A stretch of 64,000 nt of DNA from SURF-43 sp964628985. GTDB taxonomy: Bacteria; Chloroflexota; Dehalococcoidia; UBA2979. Made by a program: the position numbers and the translations under genes. A model generated the notes under the pieces. It was given only the letters and a program-made list of their open reading frames with translations, searched no databases and was not told the DNA's origin. Shown here one piece after another: positions 7,193-15,834 of the stretch (positions are counted from its first letter, which is position 1; every line of letters starts with the position of its first letter). The DNA is taken from NCBI GenBank assembly GCA_964628985.1, contig CAZVNJ010000009.1:1-64000 (forward strand), read 5' to 3'.

Positions 7193-8566
7193 CTAGTGCG
7201 CGGCGCCTCCGGCGGCCGGCACGTCACCGGCCTGGAAGAGCCCGAGTGCGCCCTTGCCGACGTTGGCGAACTTGTGGGTCACGATGGGGTAGAGGCCCAC
7301 CTTGTCCATCGTGAACTCGACGAAGCCACCCTGTGCCGGCTGCAGGTCCAGTGCCTGCGCGCCGCCCTTCAGGTCACCGGGCCGCAGTGTGTACGCGCCC
7401 TCCTTGTACATGGTGTCGAAGATCGTCCCCACGATGTGGAACGAGGAATTCTCCGACGGGCCAGCGTCCAGCACCCACGCCCGGTAGCGCCGGTTCGGCT
7501 CGATACGGATGGGCTGGTGCAGGTACTGGTTCACGTAGCCGTTGAACACGACCGCGTCCCATGCCTCGCCCACCATCTTGGTCAGGTCGCCCGGCTGCCC
7601 GAGGGGACCGGTGTAGATCTCGCCCTGGACGAAGATGAACTCGCGGTCCACGGCCGGTAGTCCGGGTGGGTCGATGATGATGGCGCCGAACATCCCGTTG
7701 CCGATGTGGTGGAGCGCTGGGGCCGTACCGCAGTGGTACATGTAGATCCCGGAGTGCTTCGCCTCAAACTTGTAGACAAGGCTCTCGCCGGGTTGCAGGG
7801 TGCGCATCTCCTCATTCCACGCGACCTTGCTGGCGTGGAAGTCGATCGAGTGACCGAGCTTGCCCTTGTTGACGAGCGTGATCTCGAACGTGTCACCCAC
7901 CTTGCCGCGCAAGACCGGACCCGGGGCCTGCCCGTTGAACGTCCACATCTCCTGGGTCACGCCCGGGGCGACTTCGACGACGGTCTCGTTGGCCTCAAGC
8001 GTGAGGCGGTGAGTGGTCGCGGCCGGTGCGGCCGGCGCAATCGGGTCGCGCCGCTTCCAGTTCGCGGCCGGCTTGGCAGCGAAGTCGATCTTCGCCCCGG
8101 CGGCTGCGGGCGCGCCGGCTGCGGAGACGCTGCTCTCGGTGGTGGCCGCGACCTTCACGTCCATGGTCATGCCGGCTGCGGCGTGCCCTGGGACGTCACA
8201 CAGCAATTGGACGTTCTTCGTGATGGGGCCGATTTTCACTTTCTCGGTCTCGCCGGGGCCGAGCATCTTCGTCCCGGTCTTGCCGAGCACGAGGTTGTGC
8301 GGGATCTGGCCGCGGTTCGTGACGGTGAGTTCCAGCGTGGTGTTGCTGGCGACCTCGATCTCCTTCGGCTTGATGAAGAGGTCGCCGAGTTCGACGTCTA
8401 GCGCTTTTGTGCTGGAGGCAGGCGTGGCTGCGATGGCGACCTTGGGTGCAGCGGTGGAGGTGGACTCCCCGTTCGTGGTGCTCACGAGGGTGATCGCGGC
8501 AATGAATATCGCGCCGACCCCGAGGATGATCCCGAAGTACGCGAGCATCTTGTTGTTTGAGTCCAT
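7193..8566 (-). CDS. nirK: Copper nitrite reductase with N-terminal cupredoxin domain
   Basis: Reduces nitrite to NO outside the cytoplasmic membrane. In 457 residues there is an N-terminal membrane anchor (about 8-28), then an extra cupredoxin with a complete type 1 copper set (His90, Cys123, His128, Met133 in CDVPGHAAAGM). An Ala/Pro-rich linker (about 140-180) leads to the two-domain NirK core. Core residues: His239, Asp242 and His244 (HSIDFH), His278-Cys279, His286 or 287, Met292, catalytic His377 (SSFHIVGT) and His431. All type 1 and type 2 ligands and the Asp/His catalytic pair are present. The fused cupredoxin probably acts as built-in electron donor. Monocistronic on the minus strand. 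Confidence 0.9.
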   Translation of the reverse strand: MDSNNKMLAYFGIILGVGAIFIAAITLVSTTNGESTSTAAPKVAIAATPASSTKALDVELGDLFIKPKEIEVASNTTLELTVTNRGQIPHNLVLGKTGTKMLGPGETEKVKIGPITKNVQLLCDVPGHAAAGMTMDVKVAATTESSVSAAGAPAAAGAKIDFAAKPAANWKRRDPIAPAAPAATTHRLTLEANETVVEVAPGVTQEMWTFNGQAPGPVLRGKVGDTFEITLVNKGKLGHSIDFHASKVAWNEEMRTLQPGESLVYKFEAKHSGIYMYHCGTAPALHHIGNGMFGAIIIDPPGLPAVDREFIFVQGEIYTGPLGQPGDLTKMVGEAWDAVVFNGYVNQYLHQPIRIEPNRRYRAWVLDAGPSENSSFHIVGTIFDTMYKEGAYTLRPGDLKGGAQALDLQPAQGGFVEFTMDKVGLYPIVTHKFANVGKGALGLFQAGDVPAAGGAAH

Positions 8567-8860
8567 CAGACACCTTCCTCCGCCGGAGGCGCATCCACGT
8601 CGAGGACGTTGCTTCTCCGGTGCGTGAAACGTAATTCGCGTGGGGTTCCGGTTCCCCCGACGTTCGTCAACCGTTGAAGGTGCCCAAAGGTCCCTCGGGG
8701 TTCCCTAGGGTCCTTCGGTAACCACGCCGCCAGGCGAGGTTCCCGGGCTCCTTGAATCTGCGGAAGCCGGGTCAGAGGTACGGATCGAATCTGACGGGCG
8801 CGGTGGACGTCCCGGCGTACACTCCGGCCGAAGTGCATGGGATGCACGTCGAGGTGCGCG
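8567..8860. other. Divergent intergenic region, nirK / MFS
   Basis: 294 bases between divergent starts. I see an imperfectly informative 5-base inverted repeat TCAAC-C-GTTGA at 8667-8677 and several G/C-rich direct blocks (GGTTCC repeats). I find no TTGAT-N4-ATCAA box of the FNR/NNR type, although nitrite reductase genes are commonly controlled by that family. TACACT at 8818-8823 may be the -10 of the MFS gene. Confidence 0.4.
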
Positions 8861-10201
8861 ATGGCGCTGCCGAGGGACACGGCACCGATGGATGTGGAGG
8901 AGCCAAAGCGGCTCCCCCTGCCCACACAGGTCTTTGGACACCGCTTCTACTACGGCTGGTACATCGTCGGCGTCGCCTTCGTCTCGTCGATGATGTCGAT
9001 GGGCATCACCGCGTACTCCATGGGCGTCTTCCTCAAGCCCATGACGGATGACCTCGGCTGGTCGCGCACGGACATCTCTCTCGGCCAGACCCTCACGACC
9101 TTCGTCACGGGACTTCTGGGGGCCGCCATCGGACGGCGGATGGACGCACGAGGCGGCCGGGCGCTGATGGTCGGCGGCGCCGTCATCGGCGGCGCCGGAT
9201 TCATCGCGCTCGGCCAGGTCCAGGAACTCTGGGAGTACTACCTCGTGCGGTCGGGGCTGGTGGCGGTCGGCTCGATTGGCATGGGCAACCTCGTCGTGAA
9301 CGTCGCGCTGTCCAACTGGTTCGTGCGCCGTCGAGGGCGTGCGATCGCCCTCGGTGTGATGGGGACCTCTGTCGCGGCACTGGTGCTCCCGACGGTGGCG
9401 GACCGGATGATCGACGCTTGGGGGTGGCGGTCGGCGTGGGCGGCGATCGGCGTGGCGGTGTGGGTCACCGTGATCCCCACAGCCCTGATCGCGATGCGGC
9501 GACGGCCCGAGGACTTTGGCCTGCTCCCGGACGGAGACGCGGCCCCCGTCGCCGGCGCGCCCGTCTCCGCGCGGGTGAGGGCGGACGTGCTCTGGACGCG
9601 CCATGCCGCCGCACGGACGCGCACGCTCTGGATGCTGATCGCGACCTTCGGGCTGGCCAGTACGGGGATGGGGGCACTCCTGCTGCACCTCATCCCCTAC
9701 ATGACCGACGAGGGGTTCACGCGGTCGCAGGCGGCGGGCGCCTTCGGCATGATCGGCATCTCCGGCCTGCTCTCCAAGCCGCTCTGGGGTGTGGCCATCG
9801 ACCGCTTTCCGATCCGTCGATGTGCGGCCGCCGAGTTTGTGCTGATGGCGCTGGGGATCACGCTGATCCTGGAGTCACACTCCGTGGTGCCGCTGTATGC
9901 CTCCGTCTTCACGATGGGACTGGGGATCGGCGGGGTCGTGACGGTACAGGAGGTGGTGTGGGCCGACTTCTTCGGCCGCATGAGCCTCGGTACCGTGCGG
10001 AGCCTGGCACAGCCATTCACGATCGTGTCGAGCGCGGGCGGGCCGGTGTTCGCCGGCTTCGCGTACGACCACTTCGGCTCCTACACGACGGCGTTCCACC
10101 TGTTCATCGCGACGTACGTGCTCGCCGCGATCATGATCACCCTGACGCCCGCTCCTCGACGTCCCGTGCAGGTGGTGCCGGCACCAGCGCCGGCTGGGTG
10201 A
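8861..10201 (+). CDS. MFS transporter, OFA (monocarboxylate/oxalate-formate)-like
   Basis: Twelve-helix carrier of about 446 residues. It opens with FYYGWYIVGVAFVSS, the signature first helix of the OFA/monocarboxylate-type MFS, and carries R-x2-A-R-G-G-R-like loop residues after helix 2. The loop between the halves reads RRRPEDFGLLPDGD, also shared with the two other OFA-like carriers in the window (PEDYGLxPDG). Likely substrate a small carboxylate; unproven. ATG 8861 follows GAGGTG; ATG 8837 is an alternative. It stands alone, divergent from nirK. Confidence 0.82.
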   Translation: MALPRDTAPMDVEEPKRLPLPTQVFGHRFYYGWYIVGVAFVSSMMSMGITAYSMGVFLKPMTDDLGWSRTDISLGQTLTTFVTGLLGAAIGRRMDARGGRALMVGGAVIGGAGFIALGQVQELWEYYLVRSGLVAVGSIGMGNLVVNVALSNWFVRRRGRAIALGVMGTSVAALVLPTVADRMIDAWGWRSAWAAIGVAVWVTVIPTALIAMRRRPEDFGLLPDGDAAPVAGAPVSARVRADVLWTRHAAARTRTLWMLIATFGLASTGMGALLLHLIPYMTDEGFTRSQAAGAFGMIGISGLLSKPLWGVAIDRFPIRRCAAAEFVLMALGITLILESHSVVPLYASVFTMGLGIGGVVTVQEVVWADFFGRMSLGTVRSLAQPFTIVSSAGGPVFAGFAYDHFGSYTTAFHLFIATYVLAAIMITLTPAPRRPVQVVPAPAPAG

Positions 10202-10229
10202 GCCGTCGTCTCCGCCCCCGCGGCGCGCC

Positions 10230-11060
10230 CTACACCCCCGAGGTCCCGCTGAGGCCGTAGCGGTCGCCCTTCAAGCCTCGGACGGCGAGGTCCACCGCGG
10301 CGAGGCGGCGCTGGCCTTGCATCCGGGACTCGCCCTGCATGTACGAGGACCACGCCATGTAGTCGCCGAGGACGTCCTCGAGATGGCTCGTGTAGCCCTG
10401 GATGTCCTGCGCCTTGTTCATGGCGACCTTCGAGATGCGGACGGTCATCGGGTGGTTCTCGGCGACGCGGCGGGCGTACGCGTAGGTCTCGCGTTCGAGG
10501 TCGGCCGGGTCGAGGACGCGGTTGACCATCCCGTAGTCGTGCGCCTCCTGCGCGGAGAGGAAGCGGCTCTCGAAGACCAGTTCCTTCGCGCGCTTCACGC
10601 CGAGGTCCCACGGCACGGACATGTACTCAATGAAGCCGGGGAGGAAGCGGGCGTCGCGGGCGGCGAAGACGAGGTCGAGACAACCGGCGAGCATCCACCC
10701 GGCGTAGATGCAGTATCCCTCCACCATGGCGATGGTCGGCTTGGGGAAGTTCCGCCAGCGCAGCAGCAAGTCCAGGTTGTACCGCTTGAACTGGTCGTAC
10801 CGGTCGATGCCATCGACGGCGCCGAGCGACTCACGGTACGCGGCCCCCTCGGGGGTGCCGAGGTCGTGCCCCGAGGAGAAGTTGCCTCCGGAACCTCGGA
10901 CGATGAGGACGCGGATCTCCTTGTCCTGCTCCGCCTGGTCGAACGCCAGCCCGACCTCGTCGAGGAGACGGTAGGACTGGGCGTTGCGGTACTGGGGGCG
11001 GTTGAGCCGGATGGTGGCAATCGGCCCATCCACTTCGTAGGTGATGTCTTCGTACGCCAT
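10230..11060 (-). CDS. Enoyl-CoA hydratase/isomerase family protein
   Basis: Crotonase-fold protein of 276 residues. LNRPQYRNAQSYRLLDE marks the N-terminal strand, GGNFSSGHDLG the first oxyanion segment and YCIYAGWMLAGCLDLVFAA the second. The unusual GYCIYAG and a following FLPGFIEYMSVPWDLG distinguish it from the hydratase at 6280. Such proteins often act on branched or aromatic acyl-CoAs; the substrate is unknown. ATG 11060 has GGGAGG 6 bases before it; an upstream in-frame ATG at 11171 lacks one. It ends 28 bases from the convergent MFS gene. Confidence 0.85.
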   Translation of the reverse strand: MAYEDITYEVDGPIATIRLNRPQYRNAQSYRLLDEVGLAFDQAEQDKEIRVLIVRGSGGNFSSGHDLGTPEGAAYRESLGAVDGIDRYDQFKRYNLDLLLRWRNFPKPTIAMVEGYCIYAGWMLAGCLDLVFAARDARFLPGFIEYMSVPWDLGVKRAKELVFESRFLSAQEAHDYGMVNRVLDPADLERETYAYARRVAENHPMTVRISKVAMNKAQDIQGYTSHLEDVLGDYMAWSSYMQGESRMQGQRRLAAVDLAVRGLKGDRYGLSGTSGV

Positions 11061-11185
11061 CGTCAGCCTCCCGCAGTGAATCTGGTTGCTCCGCGCGCAG
11101 GGTACGACGGCTGCGGGACCGGCGTGACATGCGGGGCGGAAGGAGTACCGTGGCGGTGCGGTGGGTACCAATTGAGGGATGAGAC

Positions 11186-11551
11186 ATGACCTTCTCGGAA
11201 TCAGTCCGCTCTGGATTCCAGAACTACGCAGTGTTCAAGGGCCGGACGGCTCGCAGGACCTTCTGGTACTGGGTGCTGTTCACGCTGATCCTCGGGCTCA
11301 TTGCGAGCATCCTGGACAGCATGATGGGAGACACCCGACTTCTGCAGAGCGTCGTGGACCTGGCCCTGATCGTGCCGAACCTCGCGATCGGCGTCCGACG
11401 CCTGCACGACATCGGGAAGTCCTGGAAATGGATCCTGCTGGCGCTCATCCCCGTGCTCGGGTGGATCTACCTCATCTACCTCTACATCCAGCCGAGCGAG
11501 GGTCCGAACGAGTACGGCGCAGCGCCGGACACCGCTCCAGCCGCGGCGTAG
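11186..11551 (+). CDS. DUF805 membrane protein
   Basis: A 121-residue inner-membrane protein of the DUF805 (YhaH-like) family. The N-terminal amphipathic stretch ending in FKGRTARRTFWYWVLF is the family hallmark (R-x3-R-x-F/Y-W). Three or four helices follow, with the RRLHDIGKSWKW motif before the final helix and SEGPNEYG at the C-terminus, the usual DUF805 tail. Function unknown. It is divergent from the neighbouring enoyl-CoA hydratase. Confidence 0.88.
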   Translation: MTFSESVRSGFQNYAVFKGRTARRTFWYWVLFTLILGLIASILDSMMGDTRLLQSVVDLALIVPNLAIGVRRLHDIGKSWKWILLALIPVLGWIYLIYLYIQPSEGPNEYGAAPDTAPAAA

Positions 11552-11758
11552 CCGCCTCGCCCGTGTCGATGGACAGCAGCCGTCACTCGTGAGTGTGGCG
11601 GCCGGTTCGTTGTGCGGCGGACATCTCGTTTCATCGTCGCGGCTGCCGCCGCCCTCGTGCGCCCACCCCAGCGGGGTCACTCCACCTTGACAGGCCGCGC
11701 GAGGCATCGGACGCTCCGCGCCTCGCGGGGGGCTTCCGCTGAGACAGGGGGATCCGAA

Positions 11759-12820
11759 ATGAAGACACGTGCCGCCGTCCTCGTTGAGCACGGGCAGCCG
11801 CTCGCCGTCGAAGAGGTCGAACTGGGCAACCCGGGCCCGCTCGAGGTCCTGGTGAAGCTGTACGCCTCGGGTATTTGCCACTCGCAACTCCACCAGATCC
11901 ACAACCCCGCCCAGCCGCGGCCGGCCCTGCTGGGGCACGAGGCGACGGGAGTCGTCGTCGCGAAGGGGCGGGACGTCTCGCACGTCAAGGAAGGCGACCG
12001 CGTCATGGTGACGTGGGTGCCGCGCGACATCACGCCGGAGACGGCGGCGCTCAAGCGCTCCTCGTTCGGCTTCCGCGGCGGCCAGCACGAGAACGGTGTC
12101 TACACCTGGGCCGAGCACGTCCTCACGCACGAGCAACTCGTGCTGCCGCTGGATGCCAGTGTCCCGATCGACGTCACGGCGATCATCGGCTGCGCGACCG
12201 TCACGGGCGTGGGTGCGGTGATGGGGACCGCTAAGGTGCAGCCGGGCCAGACGGTCGCCGTCTTTGGTGTCGGCGGTGTCGGGATCAACGTCATCGCGGG
12301 CGCCAAGATCGCGCGCGCTGGCAAGGTCATCGCGGTGGACCTGGCGGACGACAAACTCGCCTGGGCGAAGGAGTTCGGTGCGACCGACGTGGTCAACGGC
12401 AAGACCGATGACCCTGTGGCGGCGATCCGGTCGCTGACCGGAGGTGGCGTGGACTTCGCGTTCGACGCCATCGGTATGGAGTCCGTGATCAACCAGTGCC
12501 TGGAGTCGATCATCCCGGGCGTGCTCGGCGCGCGTCGAGGCGGCACCGCCGTGGTCGTCGGCATCCCGCAGGGGCCGGTCACGCTGAAGCCTCGGCTGTT
12601 CCCGACCGGCGAGCGCCACCTCATCGGCTCGCTGGGCGGCTCCAGTCACCCGATCGAGGACTTCCCGCAGTACGTCGACTGGTACAAGCAGGGCGCGCTG
12701 CCCCTCGAGAAGATGGTGACCAAGGTCTACGAGGGTCTCGACCACATCAACGAGGGCGTGCGCGCGCTGGAGAAGGGCGAGATCACCGGGCGGTCGATCA
12801 TGGTGTACGACCGGCCGTAG
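11759..12820 (+). CDS. Zinc-dependent alcohol dehydrogenase family protein lacking the structural-zinc loop
   Basis: A 353-residue MDR dehydrogenase. The N-terminal catalytic domain has GICHSQLHQ (Cys ligand) and LGHEATG (His/Glu ligands). The coenzyme domain has FGVGGVGINVI and an acidic DLADDK after the second strand, favouring NAD(H). It resembles class III type ADH in layout, but the stretch between the catalytic half-sites (WVPRDITPETAALKR) has no cysteines, so the usual four-Cys structural zinc is absent. ATG 11759 follows AGGGGGA. Substrate unknown. No operon partners. Confidence 0.85.
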   Translation: MKTRAAVLVEHGQPLAVEEVELGNPGPLEVLVKLYASGICHSQLHQIHNPAQPRPALLGHEATGVVVAKGRDVSHVKEGDRVMVTWVPRDITPETAALKRSSFGFRGGQHENGVYTWAEHVLTHEQLVLPLDASVPIDVTAIIGCATVTGVGAVMGTAKVQPGQTVAVFGVGGVGINVIAGAKIARAGKVIAVDLADDKLAWAKEFGATDVVNGKTDDPVAAIRSLTGGGVDFAFDAIGMESVINQCLESIIPGVLGARRGGTAVVVGIPQGPVTLKPRLFPTGERHLIGSLGGSSHPIEDFPQYVDWYKQGALPLEKMVTKVYEGLDHINEGVRALEKGEITGRSIMVYDRP

Positions 12821-12928
12821 AGGGAGCGCGGATGTCCGCGCGAACCCACCAACATGCGTCCGCACCGTCCGAACCCGTCCTGCAGCGGCGGAGATGGATC
12901 AATGTGGCGGTCGCCTGGAGGGGTCAAG

Positions 12929-14719
12929 ATGGTTGACGCTGGTCAGCGCGCGAGACTTCTCGTCGTCCTCACAAGTCCCGAGCACTGGGAGCGCCTTCGC
13001 GAACTCGTGCTGCGACTCTGCCTGGGCGGCCAGGGCGACGCTCACCTCGTATTGCCGCGTCGCGTGAGCGCGGCGAATGGCGACGAAGACGACGAACCGG
13101 CCTGGTTCATCGAGGCCGTTGAGTGGCTCGCGGCGCGAGAGGTCTCCGCTGATTGCACGGTGGCCGTCGGACAGAGTTTCGAGGGGATCGTGCGGACCGC
13201 CGTCGCTGGTCCCCAACTTGATTCGCTGCTGCTCAGATGGCCGCCCAGGTCGGGCGGTGCGAGCGAGCGCGAGGGGATCCGTCAACTGATGGGGCATCCC
13301 CCGTGCCGGACCATGCTGCTCCTTGGAGCGGAGTGCGAACTCGATTGGCAGCGCACCGCGAGCATCCAGTTGGGAGTGCCGGAGGACGCAGTCGTCCCAG
13401 GTCTGGCTGCGCGGATCGCCGCGGGCGATACCGGCGATCCACCGGCTGGCGGTCCAGCTCTGACGTCCACGGAGAGTGAGGCGTTGCGTGGCGAGCGCAT
13501 GTCCTGGCGGACGCTGGATGCGATGCAGTCTGAGGACGACCAGCGGCTCGTGGTGGCAGGGATTCCGCGGATAGGTGTGATCCGGCGTCTGGCCCATCCC
13601 GATGTCAGGCCGGAGCGGATGGACGGGCGCCTGAAGCCCCTGCTCGTGGTGAGTGACCCACAGGGGGTGACGTCCTCCGTGGTCCATCGCCTGGTTTCGT
13701 CGCTCTCCGCGATCCTGCCAACTCTGTCCGAGGAACGGAAGGTGCTGACTTACCGGGAACTGCGACGTTCCGCGCGGCCGGACAAAGATTTCTACGTGAT
13801 GATGTCTCTGGCGGCAGGGATCGCAACGCTGGGGCTCATCCTGAACAGTCCCGCGGTGGTCATTGGGGCAATGCTGGTAGCGCCGCTGATGGCGCCGATC
13901 GTGGCATCCGGCCTCGGCGTGATTCAGGGGGACATGCCTCTGCTGAAGCTCTCCGTCCGCACGATCTGGGGAGGGACGGCTGCCACCGCTGTGGTGAGCG
14001 TGACCCTGGGGTTGCTCACCCCGGGCGCCAAGCTGACGCCGGAAGTGATGGCCCGCGCGCATCCGAGCCTTCTCGACCTCTTCGTTGCGGTGTTCGCTGG
14101 CGCGGCCGCCTCGTACGCGATGTCGCGCGAACGGGTATCAGCCGCGCTGCCCGGGGTGGCTATCGCGGCTGCCCTCGTCCCTCCCCTATCGAGCGCGGGC
14201 GTCGCGCTCTCCCAGGGCGACCTCGAGACAGCGGAGCGCGCGGCGCTCTTGTATTGCGCAAACCTGTTGGCAATCGCTGGGGCCGCGACTGTGACATTCC
14301 TCGGACTGGGCTTCCGACCAGAACCGGAGCGCACGGGGCGTCTTCGGGTTGCTGGTCGCGGCGCGATGGGCCTCGGGCTGCTCACCGTCATGGTCGCCGT
14401 CCCGCTGATCTGGCTGTCCAATGACGCGATTCGCTCGGCGCGGCTCGAGCAGCGGATCTCTACGCAAGTGTCCGAGGCCGTTGCCGCGAGCGTCAGCGGC
14501 TCATCCGGCGTCGACTTCGACCTGAAGCGCAGGTCTGGTGGTGGTCGAGAACTCACACTCCGTCTGCGAGTAGACCATCCGCTTACTCAGGAAGAGAGAT
14601 CTGCACTGCGAGACGCCCTGATGGAGCGCATTGGAGCCTCGACCACAGTGCTGCTTGAGGTTACTCCGGTGCTCCGACTGACAGCGACCCCGGGCGACTC
14701 GGTGAAACCAGCACCCTGA
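12929..14719 (+). CDS. DUF389 membrane protein with N-terminal soluble domain
   Basis: 596 residues. The first roughly 280 residues are soluble and may hold a degenerate universal-stress-like fold (LLVVLTSPEHWERL... at the start), then a second short alpha/beta part. The DUF389 membrane core follows (NSPAVVIGAMLVAPLMAPI, then VALVPPLSSAGVALSQGD) with about six helices, and then a roughly 110-residue soluble tail. DUF389 proteins have no agreed function. ATG 12929 has a GGAGGGG site; an upstream ATG at 12854 is less likely. Monocistronic. Confidence 0.82.
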   Translation: MVDAGQRARLLVVLTSPEHWERLRELVLRLCLGGQGDAHLVLPRRVSAANGDEDDEPAWFIEAVEWLAAREVSADCTVAVGQSFEGIVRTAVAGPQLDSLLLRWPPRSGGASEREGIRQLMGHPPCRTMLLLGAECELDWQRTASIQLGVPEDAVVPGLAARIAAGDTGDPPAGGPALTSTESEALRGERMSWRTLDAMQSEDDQRLVVAGIPRIGVIRRLAHPDVRPERMDGRLKPLLVVSDPQGVTSSVVHRLVSSLSAILPTLSEERKVLTYRELRRSARPDKDFYVMMSLAAGIATLGLILNSPAVVIGAMLVAPLMAPIVASGLGVIQGDMPLLKLSVRTIWGGTAATAVVSVTLGLLTPGAKLTPEVMARAHPSLLDLFVAVFAGAAASYAMSRERVSAALPGVAIAAALVPPLSSAGVALSQGDLETAERAALLYCANLLAIAGAATVTFLGLGFRPEPERTGRLRVAGRGAMGLGLLTVMVAVPLIWLSNDAIRSARLEQRISTQVSEAVAASVSGSSGVDFDLKRRSGGGRELTLRLRVDHPLTQEERSALRDALMERIGASTTVLLEVTPVLRLTATPGDSVKPAP

Positions 14720-14781
14720 CCGACACGATGGGTGAGAGTCATCCGAGGCCAGTCGGCCTAATCCTCAGTTGCCCACCAGCC

Positions 14782-15831
14782 TTACTCCTCGATCGGACCT
14801 GAACGGCATCCGGTCACGCCGCCAGCCCACCCAGCCTCGTTGTAGAGGGTGGAGTCGCCGAAGTAGGCCTCCCAGTCCGCCATGAGCCGGCCGAGGATCG
14901 CGAGTTGCGTCGTGCGTACAGCCGGGTCGAAGTAGGCGTACGGGCACACGTGCAAGGGACGGCCGTTGTTGCCTGAGCCGGTGAGGATTCCGAATTCGAC
15001 GAGGCCAAGTCCGGCGCTGCCCTGGCTGTTCAGCGGCCCGACCTCTGCAATCACCTGACCGACCGCCACGCGGTCGCCAGCGCGCACCGTCGGCTTGACG
15101 ACGTGCTCGAATTCGACCACCACGTAGCAGCGCCCTGCGAGGCCGTCCGGCTTCACCATCACCGAGACGTCGCCGAGTGTCGGCGTGCTCCAGAGATCCG
15201 CAATGCGGTCGACGACGCCGTCGACCGCTGAGCGCACCTTGGTCCCCATCGGCGCGAGGTAGGTGGGCTGTGGGTTGGGCTTGTCGTTACCGGAAGAGGT
15301 GGAGGCGGCAGGGATGACGAAGCCAAACTCTGTATAGACACGATTGAGGAAGAGGGGGCGCGCGAACCGAGCGTCGCCGGCGCGACCGGTGGATGCGTCA
15401 TACGGCGCGAGGTCTATCGGGTGGCGTTTGAGGACGGGCGCGACGCAATCGATGCCGACAGTTTGCCCGCTGGGGCCGCCCGCCTGGCCGGGCGGCGGAG
15501 CCGGAGGGGTGCTGCCTGCACCGGAAGGCGTGTTCGGCGTGGAGCTGAGTGGTGGGCTCGGTGCTGGGCTCGGTCTCGGGCTCGCTGCGTTCGGTGAGGT
15601 GCCCTCGGCGCCCGTCGGGCGTGGGGAGGAGGCGCCGGGTGTGCCGGGAGTGGCAGTGGTGCGGGCAGCCTCGATGTTGGAGGAGCCGAGGGCTGCGGGG
15701 GTGGCGTCTGAGGTGGTGTCCACGGTGGTCGAGACGCCCTCGCTACTGCAGGCGGCGAGCAGCAGCGCGAGGGCGCCGACGAAGAGGGCGCTCCGGGCGA
15801 CCGTGGGGCGCGCAGGCGCGCGCGCGGGCAT
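14782..15831 (-). CDS. Lipoprotein with degenerate M23-like beta-barrel domain
   Basis: 349 residues with lipobox LLAAC near residue 28. A roughly 95-residue Pro/Ser/Thr/Ala-rich linker follows, then a globular domain. Its segments MGTKVRSAVDGVVDRI and GDRVAVGQVIAEVGP resemble the LytM/M23 peptidase barrel, but the H-x-H zinc motif expected near the end is replaced (LGLVEFGI), so no hydrolase activity is expected. Four Cys in the mature domain could form disulfides. The start lies 3 bases after the stop of the upstream membrane protein gene, so the two are co-transcribed. A scaffold or binding role is inference. Confidence 0.7.
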   Translation of the reverse strand: MPARAPARPTVARSALFVGALALLLAACSSEGVSTTVDTTSDATPAALGSSNIEAARTTATPGTPGASSPRPTGAEGTSPNAASPRPSPAPSPPLSSTPNTPSGAGSTPPAPPPGQAGGPSGQTVGIDCVAPVLKRHPIDLAPYDASTGRAGDARFARPLFLNRVYTEFGFVIPAASTSSGNDKPNPQPTYLAPMGTKVRSAVDGVVDRIADLWSTPTLGDVSVMVKPDGLAGRCYVVVEFEHVVKPTVRAGDRVAVGQVIAEVGPLNSQGSAGLGLVEFGILTGSGNNGRPLHVCPYAYFDPAVRTTQLAILGRLMADWEAYFGDSTLYNEAGWAGGVTGCRSGPIEE

Positions 15832-15834
15832 GGG

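Noticed and set aside
8667..8677. FNR/NNR-type box before nirK
   Set aside because: TCAAC-C-GTTGA has the opposite half-site orientation and wrong spacing for TTGAT-N4-ATCAA.
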